The notes under the pieces were generated by a model, which did not search any database, was not told the DNA's origin, and saw nothing but the letters and a program-made list of their open reading frames with translations. Source: Siphonodentalium dalli (lineage: Eukaryota > Mollusca > Scaphopoda > Gadilida > Siphonodentaliidae). Taken from it: a stretch of 64,000 nucleotides of DNA. Positions 11,580 to 23,632 of this stretch are shown piece by piece. Both the position numbers and the translations under genes were made by a program. The number at the start of each line of letters is the position of its first letter. Position 1 is the first letter of the stretch. The stretch is from positions 137,845,954 through 137,909,953 of the forward strand of contig CP136064.1 of assembly GCA_032622095.1 (NCBI GenBank). Direction: 5' to 3'.

Positions 11580-12300
11580 ACCTAATTACCCATTACCAGG
11601 TTTTATTATTATATTTTCAAGAACATATTACAACGGTGGCGTTAAGATTACAATTTCAGCATGTAGGTGACTCTATCAGTACGATTGAGTCAGGTACGAG
11701 ACTACCTAATTACCCATAATGCAATCGCCCATTGGACCATATGTTATTATATTTTCAAAAACATATTACATCGGTGGCGTTAAATAGACCAATCATTCTT
11801 TCACAGCCAGCATGTACCTTGTATCATGTATCTGGGATAAGGGGAGTAACTCTAAACTATTCTATTATTATCGATCAACCTATACTTCCACAAAAAAAAA
11901 ATTTGTTCCGATTTTTTTATCAAGACAACATATAATTATTCACTGAGAACATTCAAAGTTAAAATAACTTTGCGATAAATCGAAAACATATTTCTGATAA
12001 ATCGCCAACTACCGTACTTGGCGATTTATCACAAATGTTTGCGATTAATCGCAATGATTGAATTATATTGTTATATGTGGGCACTAATGGGATTGAACCA
12101 TATAACCATTATCAATCAGATATCTTAAACAGGTCTGGGTGAACCACTTACTGATCTATAATAGACTAAAATAATCATCGGTCTTTCACAGCCTGCATGC
12201 ATCCGGGATAAGGGGAGTCACTCTAAACTGTTTTATTGTTATCTCTCAACCAATATGTAAACAAAATTAATTCTGATTTCTTTTGCAAGACACCAAATAA
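11580..12300. repeat. Further copies of the CAGCCAGCATG / TTTGCGAT repeat unit
   Basis: GGGATAAGGGGAGT.ACTCTAAACT occurs at about 11,840 and 12,205, each after 'TCTTTCACAGCC'. TTTGCGATAAATCG words follow at 11,970. ACTACCTAATTACCCAT occurs at about 11,577 and 11,701. This is the same family as 9.75-10.56 kb. Confidence 0.55.
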
Positions 12301-13400
12301 ATATTTACTGTATACTGAGAATATTCAAAATAAACATACATGTACATGTACATGTATACAGATATTAAAACAAATAGATTCAAATTGTCAATAAATTTCG
12401 AGTTCCTGCTCTTACAACAGTGAGCACTGTGTCAGGAAGAGCGACCGGTCTATTGTAGCCCGATCAGGCTATTATAGTTAATCTGTGGTTTGCTCAGACC
12501 TTTCTGTATACCATAATAAATATCGCGTAAATAGTATGTAATTGTTGTGGTTCCTACACTGCATTATGTGAACAAAGCCAAATTCAGTTCGAGAACCTGT
12601 TGTAAAGTACGTAAATAGCATGCGATAAGCAAAATACTCAACAATGGGGAGACCACATTAATGAACTCTGGTTAATTAAAACTGGCAGCATGTTGTTTGC
12701 AAAATAATGTTGTAGCGCTCACTAGTCCTCGCCACAATATTTTGGTGTTGAATGGATCACCGGAGTCACTCTCCTAAAAAAATTGCTTATCGTACACTTC
12801 CGATGTGCTGTATCGATATATGAACAAACAAACAAACCTCACACAAAGAGAGTTTATTGTATTTAATATATGATCCATTTTGGTACAGCCATAGTTAATA
12901 AATTATTCTCCATTCGCAGCTATGCGTCATCGAGTCAATGTCATTGCCTGATCACCAGAGCCATATAATGTAGAATTTCGCGAATATGGTTTCCAATTAT
13001 GGAAGAGGTTATTTCCCAGCAAAGCGGAAATGTCCGAATCGTTCTGAATGATAGCCACACATGTTTTGATAAGAACATGATGCATATGGACATTGGAATG
13101 GTCTACATGTTCATGTACCTGTATATATATATATACAGCTAAGCTCTAATTGACTCCCCTATAACGACGTTGACACCGATATTACCGCATTGTTGATGAT
13201 GTTATTAACCATGATCAATCCTACCATAGCCGACCTTCGTACATTTTTAAAGTCAGCATTATAACCACCACATAGTGTATATTTCTGGCATGGCCTGACG
13301 CTGCATTGATGATGCAGTTGCGAATGTCGGTCAGTGACCAACTTCGAATGTTGATTAAACCGTAAACAAATTATTAATTGAAATATTATTTTGTGCTCGA
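12301..13400. other. No gene seen
   Basis: Non-repetitive AT-rich DNA apart from TACATG/TACATGTACATGTA words at about 12,340-12,358 and a short (TA)n at 13,125-13,137. Confidence 0.35.
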
Positions 13401-13419
13401 CAAAACAAGTGTCCATTGA

Positions 13420-13690
13420 CACCGCGGTGTATTTGCCGTTCGGCCGCGGTGTCAGCGTTTGTAACTGCGGTTGATCACCGCGGTCGAACGGCAAGTACTC
13501 TGCGGCCGAAGGCAAGTACACTGTGGCCGAACGGCAAGTACACCATGGCCGAAAGGCAACTACAACGCGACCGAATGGCATGTACACAATAGATTTTCTG
13601 GTTTGTATCATCTTTTTTCAGTTTAATGAATGTACACCGCGGCAACTACACCATGGACGAATGGCAAGTACACTGCGTCCCAACTGTAGT
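13420..13690. repeat. GC-rich minisatellite, unit about 27 bp
   Basis: Units resembling GGCCGAACGGCAAGTACACC are repeated about seven times, with one inverted copy at the left (TTGCCGTTCGGCCGCGGTG). GC content is far above the surroundings. The 150-codon minus-strand frame through it (13,159-13,611) reflects the array and is not a gene. Confidence 0.7.
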
Positions 13691-14005
13691 TAGCCGGTGG
13701 AGCTTCAGTGTTGTTGCATTTCGGCCGCGGTGGAAACTCTAACCGCACTGAGGTTAAGCGGACTCTTGTTTTGTCCAGCAAGGTAGTTAACACAGTGCAT
13801 GGCGCTCACGGAAAGCTGGACTGGGTGTACATGTAAGGTGGCCATGTAAAAAATTAATGCAGAGTACAGGAGTCGCAAAATATTAATAGTACAGTAGAAA
13901 AAAACTTTCTACAGCACTATTAATAATATGGTTGATCGGCGGTATGGTATAACCGGTGTCATTAACACCCTACAACCTTTTTAAAGGAGACGATTAATTA
14001 GAGCA

Positions 14006-14463
14006 TAGCTGTAGTACGTTACTACATGTACATGTAAAAGCTTGTGATGGATTCAGTGATAATGTGTGTCCAAGAATTGGATCCGTATCTCCGAGATTAT
14101 CCGTCATTTCATAAATACAATATCACAACAATATCACAGCGTCACTGGCGTTTCAATTAAAAGAATAACAGACTCCGTAACTGGGTAATATGTCATGGCT
14201 ACATGGTTCTCAAATCACTTTTCGATGAAAATTGAAGAATAGCTGTAGTACGTTACTAAAAGCTTACGATGGACTCATGCAGTGATAATGTGTGTCCCAG
14301 AATTGGATCCGTATCTCCGAGATTATCCGTCATTTCATAAATATTTCACAACAATATCACAGCGTCACCGGCGTTTCGATCAAAAGAATAGCCGACCCCA
14401 TAATTGTCGATATGTCATGGCGACATGGTTCCCAAATCACGCTTCGATGAAAATTGAAGAATA
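14006..14463. repeat. Tandem duplication, two units of about 230 bp
   Basis: TAGCTGTAGTACGTTACTA begins both units (14,006 and 14,240), and both continue through ATTGGATCCGTATCTCCGAG and TCACAACAATATCACAGCGT to GATGAAAATTGAAGAAT. The copies differ by small indels and substitutions. No protein is evident. Confidence 0.8.
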
Positions 14464-14529
14464 TGATCCATCTTCCTTTGTACAGGTACTCGTACGTTGT
14501 ATCCTTGAACATGCAACAAACTTGTGACT

Positions 14530-15690
14530 GACTCATGAGTCATGACTGATCTGTGACGTCATAATTCCGACTAATTTCTACATAATTGTATGTCTCGTAA
14601 TCCTAGTCACCAGTGGTTGACTCTTGTCAGACTTGTTAGTTAATTGGACGGTTTATAATTTTGTGAAACTTAAGTATCTGTCTTTGAAATTCACAACATT
14701 GTCATGCATGTCATTATCAAACTTGTGTAATCAGTCCCACTGGCACTGAATTCATTGACTTCGCCTGTTTTCGGAGGTTATAACATCTTGTCCCTTTCAT
14801 ATACAAACATAATCCAGACAGTGCTAACAATATTCCAGGTTATTAAGAAGCAAGTTTAATAGGTCCAATTATTTGCTAAAACAATCTAAAACAAGTGAAG
14901 TTGGTAAACACGAACAACAACGCACATGGTTCATTCACCGGAAGAATATTTCGATTTTTCGTACTATAAACCTCGTATCATGCAGGGGTAAAATAATTAT
15001 GCCGCTTAAATGATAACGTTATATAGTTTCTGGAACACTTAAATGCGATAAGGTATGAGTTATAAAACGTAGCTTATGTTCAGTAGCTATATAACTACTT
15101 ATAATTTTTTTTTTTTCATTGTAAAGTTGACTAACTCAGAATTAGTCATGATGACTCGTAGTCATATCGGTAGTCATATTGACCCATTATTTTTCTCAGG
15201 GCACTGCAGGCCAATATTAATAGGTGATGTTGTCAAAAAAAAAACTGAACAAACACTGAACAAAAACAAACAAATGGGGGGGGACTCTTGCATGAGAAAC
15301 TCTTTTCTTTCTTTTCATGTTCACTGTCATTGAATCATAAAATGAGGGGGGGGCAAACGACTTTGAGTATGTCGTCGATCAACTCGCGCAGCAGTCGATG
15401 TCTCAAATAAATTGTTATCAATATATACGGGTGAATGACGGGTGAATGACCTCAGATTTAAGCGGATTACGTTTGATATAATTTATCCATTCCTTGTCAA
15501 ATTTGAGGTATCTATATCACCACTCAACAAGAAAAGGGGACATTCAAACAGTATAAAGTTTCATTTTTGTCGGACACTCCGAAAAGGACCGAGATACGAA
15601 ATTAAGAGTGAATTTATTATCGCCGCGCTCTCCGGTGCACGACAGCATGATGGTTAATTAATCTCAACACGCGGAAATAATTTTACGTAG
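14530..15690. other. No gene seen
   Basis: Open frames at 15,076-15,333 and 15,442-15,657 are short, lack a recognisable domain and include poly-T, poly-A and G-run segments. A host exon cannot be excluded, but nothing supports one. Confidence 0.3.
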
Positions 15691-15694
15691 CCGG

Positions 15695-16000
15695 ATATAG
15701 GGCTATGTTTATTCTATATTCTCTGAGCATTATTTTTATCGGGTTTTTTTCTGATCGCAAAACTTCAACATGCAGTTTGCATGTGACTGTTTCCGTCTAT
15801 TTTGTCCCAAAAATTTCACGCAAAAGCTATCAAAAACAATAAAGTTAAACTTTATATACGCGTATTATCGACCCGCTGTAAACCTCTTATAGTAAATGCA
15901 TGCGTCTTTCCGCCCACGTGTTAATGTTTGGGGAATTTATATCCCACGATGCATCATTCTCGCAATCCATAAAAATGGTCCTTGATGTCATAATTTTAGT
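15695..16000. repeat. Repeat related to 17.19-17.58 kb
   Basis: TCTATATTCTCTGA, ATTTTTATCGGG, ATCGCAAAAC/CCGCAAAAC, TCTATTTTGTC and TATAGTAAATGCATGCG occur in the same order in both places. The copies are diverged. Confidence 0.55.
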
Positions 16001-16164
16001 GGGAAATCCCCGTCTAAATCAGGTGAGAGTCTAGAACCAAGCATACGATTGGCTAAAAGATAACACGTGACTGTGTGCGCATGTGCATATTCATTCCGGT
16101 AAAATTATCCAATTTAAATTTCGTTTGCATTTTATTTAACAGCAACGTTCATTTTACAAAAACG

Positions 16165-16305
16165 ATGGCGAGGAAAGCCAAAACAATTCAACAATTTGGC
16201 AAAAAGAAGAAAGGAACTATAAAGTTTATAAACGCTAGAGATATAATAGGTGGTAGGAGGCTGAATTCGGTGAATAATTACGCAAATTCCCGATTCCACT
16301 GGTGA
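16165..16305 (+). CDS. Possible small ORF or first exon, Lys-rich
   Basis: An ATG at 16,165 sits in the favourable context ACGATGG and opens 46 codons. The N-terminus is basic (MARKAKTIQQFGKKKKG), and the frame ends at TGA 16,303-16,305. Basic starts with a Q..F motif are seen in some zinc-finger and transposase-derived proteins, but I see no domain here. A GT dinucleotide splice donor could end a first exon inside it, though none stands out. It lies between two repeats, so it may be nothing. Confidence 0.2.
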   Translation: MARKAKTIQQFGKKKKGTIKFINARDIIGGRRLNSVNNYANSRFHW

Positions 16306-16968
16306 CATTGCCTGAGAAATTTAATGTCATTTACTTAGTCATTGTCGACAACACTACTGACTGCACACTGTGGACGCATAAATTAATGGTCGCATATAAA
16401 TTATAACTGATGGACACGTGCGCTAATAAATTCAGACACAACAAGTTTACATTTATTTACAAGTGATAATTCTTAATTGGAGAGTGATGGCCGTCGACTG
16501 ATTCAGTCAATTTCAGTGATTGATCTCTAACATGTTGCATTTCTTGTTTGCATTTTGCAAGGCGAAGGACTGATTCAAATTCAATTTCAATCATCTACTT
16601 GTGGCTTGGGACTGGCATAGTGCTTACGGGACAAAACTAATTATGAGGGAGAGAGAGAGACCGTATACGATAAATGATGATGAAACATGCAGTGTGCACT
16701 GCAATTTGATTATCGGAGACAATCACGTGATATTACTGACATTGAGATGATTGACAATCAATGTGACATCAGAAGAAAACAAACTGGAATCAGTCATAGA
16801 CTCATACTCATAGTCACACACAGTTTGCAAATTTATCTCACTAGTCTCAGGGCTAAACATCCCATGTCATGTGTGCACCAGCTTCATCAACAAATTTTCA
16901 GAGCATATCAACAAAGTTTAACACTTTACATTACAATATATCAGAAATATTAGAAAACTACGCTGACT

Positions 16969-17281
16969 GCTCAGTGTTTTGCGGCGTGAGAAAACGCTCA
17001 ATAAAAATAGTTCTATTGGGAACTTTTACAGTAATTTTTCAGAGAATATAGAGAAAATATAGTCCTGTCGGAATATCCTAAAGGTTTACCCGGTGTTGAG
17101 ACTAATTAACCATCAGACAGCCGAAACTGCCGACAATGCATTCTCTCAATCACAAAAAAACATGACACTCTTTACAATATTCCGACAGGACTATGTATAC
17201 TCTATATTCTCTGAAAACATGGTGTACAACTTCTCAATAAAACTATTTTTATCGGGCGTTATCTGACGCCGCAAAACAGAC
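16969..17281. repeat. Foldback element with arms of about 105 bp
   Basis: The left arm (16,969-17,075) runs GTTTTGCGGCGT...CAATAAAAATAGTT...CAGAGAATATAGAG...TAGTCCTGTCGGAATAT. The right arm (17,178-17,281) is its inverse with scattered mismatches. About 100 bp of unrelated sequence lies between. Part of the right arm is shared with 15.7 kb. Confidence 0.7.
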
Positions 17282-18330
17282 TAGTTGGAGTAGTTTTCTG
17301 AAATTTCCGACTATTTTGTCGCATAAAATCAATAAAAATACGATTAGAAACTTGTGATGTTTTTGCATATTCTGGAAGAAATATATGTTTGAAATTACAT
17401 GCAAAACAATGAAAGATAACAAAGTTACAATTAGTTGTATAGACCCATTCTAAATCTCCCATAGTAAATGCATGCGGTGGATAAGCATATGGCTGTGGAT
17501 ACTTTCCATCCCAAAATGCAACAGTCAAAAATGGTTATCCGTAAAATGGTCTATATGGACATCATAAGTGGAGTTAAAAGCCTAAAGGGAAGAGAATAGC
17601 TTGAAGATACTCTTGGGGTTCAAATAAAAGTGCAGGCCCAAATAATAGTGCAGGGGGTAAATTCCATTGAAAGTTAATAAACGTGCAGACAACTGGTGCA
17701 GACCCAAATAATAGTGTAGTATATATATATATATATATATCTCTCTCTTTATTTCCTCCAATACTGAAGATTCGATATACATTGTATATATATACATACC
17801 ATTTGGTACATACAAATGGAACAAATTGAAACGGGAAATGTAATTTAGAAGAATAGTAGGGTAGAATATACAACCTGCAGAATTAATGAGCTGACGTACG
17901 CCGCCAGATGCAAGCTGAAGATCGATGTGCTCTATATATATACGCTACATATTAAGCTGTCATGAAAAGACAAAGACATTATGCACAAGGATAGCTAGCC
18001 TTCATAACAACACCATATATTCATATTCGCTTAAATACACCACACATACATATACACACACATATCACATACCTCCGTACACCAATCTCCATGCACACAC
18101 TAATATATATACACACATACGTGTATATAAACATACACAATGAAGCCACCCACCCCACCACGCATACACTTGCATTTCCACTGGCGCGTGTCGGCATATA
18201 CATTATAAACCCTGCATGCGCGGAATATGCATGCACAACCATACATGCACTTACTTAAACAAATAGACCACTATAGTATGAATTTAAAGCTTGAGCGTGT
18301 ACGCACCATGCAGCAACATATATATATATA
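17282..18330. repeat. Repeat continuation, then (TA)n and CA-rich microsatellites
   Basis: 17,282-17,580 continues the 15.7-kb family. (TA)n occurs at about 17,719-17,742 and 18,318-18,334. A CA/TACA-rich stretch lies at 18,034-18,160. Reading frames across these are low-complexity artefacts. 'CAAATAATAGTG.AG' is repeated at 17,640 and 17,705. Confidence 0.6.
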
Positions 18331-18399
18331 TATATCTATATTTGCGAATGTCTGTCTGTCTGTGTTCTATAGAAATGAACAGGGGACCATCTAGATGAT

Positions 18400-20130
18400 G
18401 CCAAAGGGGTCTACTAGGAGTAGCTTTTTACGAGAAAGATAATGGTCGGGGTTAGAATTTTCTAAAGTGACGCCGTTGTTGTCAGGGGCAGAAAAGGGGG
18501 AGGGGCAGAAAACAAATTTGTCACCGATTGCCACCAAACTTATATATAATCATCCCCATAATATGAGGAATCTAATGGCGTGATTTAAATATGACAAAAG
18601 TCGCGCCGTTCGCGCGTCAGGGGTGCCCGGAAGAGGGGGGGGGGGGCGGCAGATTTTTTTTCCTGTCGCCGATTGCCACCAGACTTACATATAATCATCC
18701 CCATGATATGAAGAATCCAACGGTGTGGTTTAAATATGTCAAAAGTGGCGTCGTTTGAGTCAGGGATGAACGGAAGGGGGGAGGGGCACCAAACTTGATA
18801 AAACTAATTTTAGCGCCGATTTCCACCAAATTGATATATATTCTTCTTCGTGATACAAGGAATCTAATTGTGCGATTTAACAACGCCAAATTGTTGTTTT
18901 TGGATGAGAGATTGGGAGGGGTGGGCACTAAATTTGATAATAAGTCGCCGATTGCCACCACACTTATACAAAATCGTCCGCATGGTATGAGGAGTATAAT
19001 GGTGTGGCTTTTATCTGTCAAATGTGGCCTCATTCGAGTCAGGGTTACATTGAAAGGGACAGGGGCACCAAAATTGATGCACAATTTTTTTAGCGCCAAT
19101 TTCCACCAACTTGATACACGTTGTTATCCATGATACGAGGAATCTAATCGTGATTTAAAGACGCCATAGTGGTGCTGTTTGGGTGAGAGATGGAGAGGGG
19201 AGGGATTGGCACCAAATTTGATAAAAATGTTGTTTATTCGCCGATTATCACCAAACTTATAAACAATCATCTCCATGCTATCAGGAGCGTAATTAAGGTT
19301 TAAGGGTGTCACAAGTGGGGCCATTCAAGTCAGTGGTGTATAGAGATTAGAGGGACACAAACAAATTATATCTATATGTTTAGTGCCGATTTCCACCAGA
19401 TTGATACATATTCTTCTCCGTGATACGAGGAATCTTATCGTGTGGTTTAGATACACCAAATTGGTGCCCTATGGGTGAGAGATATGGGGACCTTAAATTT
19501 GATACGAATTTGTATACTCGCCAATTTTCACCAATTTCATATATATGCATCTCTAATCTCTAATGAGTCTTAGTGTGTGCAGCTTGAGTCGTCCGAAATA
19601 GGAACGGGAGGGTCACCAAAACTGATACAAAATATTTTTAGTACCAATTACCATCAAATTCAGACACGTTCTTCTCAAATCATACAAGAAATAAAATCGT
19701 GCTGTCTGTCTGTCTTTTGTATGTCTGTGTGCATTCTATATACAACTTCACACGGTACAATCGAGATGGCACCAAGGCGTTCTAAGAGGGGTAACTTTTT
19801 ACAAGGAAGACAATGGTGCGGGTTAAAATTTTCTAAAATGACGCTGTTGGTGGGAGGGGAAATTTAAAAAATATGGTGAAATAGTTTTGTCGCTGATTTC
19901 CACCAAACGAATACATAATCACCTTCGCAATATGGCGTTGTTCGAGTCAGCGCTGCATCAACAATTGATTTAATAAACCAAATTCCACCAAATTCATACA
20001 CGTTTTTCTCTAATGATATACCATGAATTATATCACATTTGGTGTCGTTTGCGTCACGGATGGCGAGCAGATATGCACTATCATTGATAATATTGCTATT
20101 CGCCGATATCCACATATAAGTTATATACAT
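18400..20130. repeat. Degenerate tandem array, unit about 140 bp
   Basis: The phrase CGCCGATT.CCACCAAACTT recurs with spacings of about 120-150 bp (near 18,520, 18,667, 18,814, 18,945, 19,092, 19,237, 19,383, 19,515, 19,640, 19,890, 19,985, 20,102). Each copy is followed by GATA..AGGAATCTAAT, a GTGTGGTTTAAAT-like segment, GAGTCAGGG and a G-rich AGGGGCACCAAA. About 10-12 units are present. Open frames on both strands simply read the array. Confidence 0.75.
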
Positions 20131-21000
20131 TCACCAGGCCATCTCCATATCATGTTAAGTAGTTGGGCGTTCACATTTCACAATCCCGACATATGGTGAC
20201 CCACATAAGTCACTTGAACAATTATATCTTCTTAACAGTCATATTTATATGGGAATGACAATCAAGGCATTCTCACAATGGGCTAGCAAAAAGAAATAAC
20301 TAGAAGAATCATTAAACGTCTATTTATCATTCTATTGAAGAGATACATATATTCGTGCAAACTGAGAGACCTCGAACCGTCAGAGGATTGCATATATATA
20401 ATAACAAAATTTAGTCTGTTTCATTCAATACAGTTTCCACAAAAAGTTACAATTTGTCAAGAGATATGGAAGGCCTGTTCAAAAATAGTGGTCACAGTGT
20501 GCAGTCAAATATAGTTTCTTCTGATATACAATAAAATGCAGTTAGTAGCACAAGACTTTTCAGGATCCTACCAATACTGACATCTGACATCTGACAAGGG
20601 TTTTAGAACAGACTCATCGACGGACATAAACAACTCAAAATCTCGCTCTGTGCCTGTCACATGTAGCTGATATATCTGCGCAGCAACATTTCGTTTAAAC
20701 TAAGAATATTTAGCCAATATATAGCACCATGAACAGAGGAGCACCTGGAAATTTCTTTGAAACATCTGTATCTTCATGGAGATATGATAGCCAGGTGTCC
20801 TCGATATCTTAGTCCAACCCACTAGATTGATTGATACATCTCAATATGTAAAACCCAATTATCATCTTTTATCGAACTAATGTGTTTATGATGTTCATGT
20901 ATCATATTATAATGTCTGATGTATACGCAGTTGTAACTAAATAAATACTTCATTATTGGTGGAACGGATTAATCGTGATAAACAGAATGACAATTGACAA
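20131..21000. other. No gene seen
   Basis: AT-rich sequence without recognisable repeats or protein-like frames. Confidence 0.35.
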
Positions 21001-21009
21001 GGTGAGCCA

Positions 21010-21450
21010 CTACATATATTCCGTCGGGTAATTTCAAGGTCAAACGCCCGAATATCACGGGATTTCGATGAAACTTGGTATGTGGTGGTACTTTCGTATG
21101 GGGAGTCTCATAAGCATATTCATTTGCCCGTGCGACGTGACCTTGACCTTAAAATCGGGTCAATTCAATGTAAAATCGCGAATTTTGATGGGATTTCGAC
21201 GAAATTTGATACGTGTGGTTACTTTTGTCCACTGAGTGTTTTGGACGGGTCGAGTCGTGACCCCGGCCTGACCTTGACCTTCTAAATGATCAATTCAAGG
21301 TCAAATCGGGTAAAACCGGATGGATTTCGACGGGTACTTTTGTCGGCTACTTTTGTCCGGGCCGTGTTTTGGTCGGGTCAAATCGTGACCACACTTGACC
21401 TTGACCTTCAAAATGGACAATTCAATGTCAAAGCCCGGACGAAGTCGGGT
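21010..21450. repeat. Tandem GGTCAAGGTCA-type repeats, unit about 110-130 bp
   Basis: CTTGACCTTGACCTT, CAATTCAA.GTCAAA, GATTTCGACG and ACTTTTGTCC follow each other in about three or four units. The same unit lies in reverse orientation at 45.93-46.27 kb inside another inserted element. Confidence 0.6.
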
Positions 21451-21460
21451 CACCTTCTAG

Positions 21461-21490
<30 letters not shown>
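21461..21490. repeat. (TA)n tract at the 5' boundary of the Penelope-like element
   Basis: About 14 TA dinucleotides directly precede the first sequence readable as Penelope-like protein (open from 21,511). Confidence 0.7.
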
Positions 21491-21491
<1 letters not shown>

Positions 21492-21510
21492 AATATTGTC
21501 TTGTACGTAG

Positions 21511-21730
21511 ATTCATATATTGAATATTGACGATTACGTGAATAACTTAACAACCATGCATCTAAATGAACCCCCTGCTGCAGTCCGGGACAATATACCA
21601 AAGTCACAGAGAAAACCATTGGACAGACTAAAACAGGACAGTTCTATTATTATTAAGCAAGCCGATAAAGTGGGCGCAAGTGTTGTTATGGATCGTGATT
21701 ATTATCAGTTAAAAGCAGAATCTCTTCTTA
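21511..21730 (+). pseudogene. Penelope-like element RT, N-terminal fragment before the insertion
   Basis: The frame is open from 21,511 and has no ATG, consistent with 5' truncation. SSIIIKQADKVGASVVMDRD followed by YYQLKAESLL is the conserved segment ahead of the RT fingers in Penelope-like proteins (typically ITKADKGG.VVI). It stops at codon LL, exactly where the inserted element begins. The next family residues resume at KDRTTYTEV at 22,370. Confidence 0.8.
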
Positions 21731-22367
21731 GGTAGCAATACACGATTTCTGGCCATTTTCACCATTTTGACGGGGGTACTGTATTACAACCTTCTGCTGC
21801 ACCATGGTCATTGATAAACAGAACATGAGTGTTTGGTTACAAGATACAGAAATGGTCAGAGGATAATTCGTCTGTCTTTTGGAAAAAATTGCATCATCAC
21901 AAGTAGAATTATCTCCCCTAGACTGATTTTTAAAAATCTTCATTTTAGCCATTTTTTGATCGAAATTGGCCGTTTTCGGTCGCATAGCTAACCATGACAG
22001 AGCGAATGTCAGTCTATAATCACCTTATGAGCTGATAGACCCGAGATATATGTCAGATATATTGAAAAATTAAAAAAAGTTATCATAGCAATTTTAAATT
22101 TTTTTCTCAGAAGTGCAGACGACTGTTTTCAAGGGACAGAATTCGAGCTGTTTTCCGGTGGAGTACCACACAGAGCTGGCCGACATCAGATTCCAAAAAC
22201 ATACTTCGTATTCAAATATCATCCCATTTTGTATACTATGGTACCTTTATAAAATAATTAAACCATCAAACCATTACTCCCAGGTATAACAGAGGCTAAA
22301 CTGACAGTTGTAGCCCTTATATGCTTAAAATCATATCCTACAACCCATGAAATCGTGTATTGCTACC
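21731..22367. mobile_element. 637-bp PIF/Harbinger-like MITE inside the Penelope-like element
   Basis: The left terminus GGTAGCAATACACGATTTC (21,731-21,749) is exactly inverted at the right end (22,349-22,367). Both sides are flanked by TTA (21,728-21,730 and 22,368-22,370). Removing the insert and one TTA restores the RT frame (LL then KDRTTYTEV), so the boundaries are firm. TTA/TAA target duplications and GG-starting termini are features of the PIF/Harbinger group. The interior has no transposase frame, so the element is non-autonomous. Confidence 0.88.
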
Positions 22368-23632
22368 TTAAGGACAGAACCACATACACGGAAGTGGCAG
22401 ATACTAATAATAAAAATATTATGCGCAAAATTAGCAAACTGATCAAAAAACATTCACAATGTCTTACAGAAAAAGAAGTTGACTATCTCAGAGTATTTGA
22501 ACCTCGGTGCAGTTATTTTTATGGATTGCCAAAAATTCATAAATCTAAACTACATGTAATACAGCAATCAATTCAATGCCAGAAGAGCGAAAATATTGAG
22601 TTATTAAGACCCGAGGACCTCAAATTAAGACCAATCGTCGCCGGCCCAGTATGTCCGACGCACAGATTGAGTAACCTTCTGGACATTCTGTTAAAACCAC
22701 TGTTACCTAATATTCCAAGTTATCTACGGGACGATATACAGTTCATCCGAACCCTACCCAGGACTGTCAAACAAGACGCTATACTAGCTAGTTTTGACGT
22801 TGTGAGTCTGTATAGCACCAATCCACATAATTTAGGCTTGGAAGCTATACGATATTGGATCGATAAATGCAGAGAATCAATAGATGAACGCTTCACAAAA
22901 GAGTTTTTCACTGAAGGACTACAACTTGTATTGGAAAATAACATTTTGTTCTTCAACGACAGATTCTATCGACAAATAATTGGTACTGCTATGGGCACTA
23001 AAGTAGCCCCAACTTATGCAAATATAACAGTGGGATATCTAGAAGCAAAATTGCACGAGATCATGTCCAACAAATTCGACGATTCATATGCAACATATAT
23101 ACGACAATCGTGGAAACGTTATATTGATGACTGCTTTCTCATTTGGGACCCAACTCAAGGGGACTTGAATGAATTCCACAATATCCTCAACTCGCTAAAT
23201 CCGGCAATACAATTCACGATAGAAACCGACAATAATGAGTTGCCATTCCTGGATGTCCTCGTGAAAAAATCAGCAGAACGAATCACGACGGATATTTACT
23301 ATAAACCTACCGACACGCATCAGGATTTAAACTTTAAGTCGTGTCATCCATCAAACACCAAACGGGATGTTCCGTATTGCCTCGCACGGAGGGTTTGTAC
23401 CATTGTGGACGATGTCGTACAGAGAAACATCCGACTGGAGGAACTCCGGACATTCCTCTTGGCACAAGAATACCCGAAAAAACTAATTGATAATGGTATT
23501 GTTAAAGCCAAGAAAATTCCTCTCATAGAGCTCCGCACAGACAAAACTAAAGAATTCAATCCCGATCTCATTCTTTTGTGGTTACACACAATCCTCGACA
23601 TCCAAATGTTATGCAAACGGCTAAATCATTGA
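22368..23632 (+). pseudogene. Penelope-like element reverse transcriptase
   Basis: About 420 codons read without a break. Landmarks in order: YGLPKIHK, LRPIVAGPVCPTHRLSN, motif A ASFDVVSLYSTNPH, motif B GTAMGTKVAPTYANI, motif C YIDDCFLIW with the catalytic DD, then LPFLDVLV and IYYKPTDTH. This set belongs to the Penelope-like RT family rather than to LINE RTs. The N-terminus is cut off by the MITE. The frame is lost near 23,575, where the family sequence continues one frame over into the endonuclease ORF; the last 15 or so codons of this frame are therefore out of frame with the family. Confidence 0.88.

Noticed and set aside
13159-13611. 150-codon minus-strand frame
   Set aside because: Its repetitive centre is the 27-bp minisatellite in translation.
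17574-18242. Frames with YIYIYIY or THTYTHTY runs
   Set aside because: They are TA and CA microsatellites in translation.
18695-19324. Open frames of 60-134 codons on both strands
   Set aside because: They follow the 140-bp tandem array.
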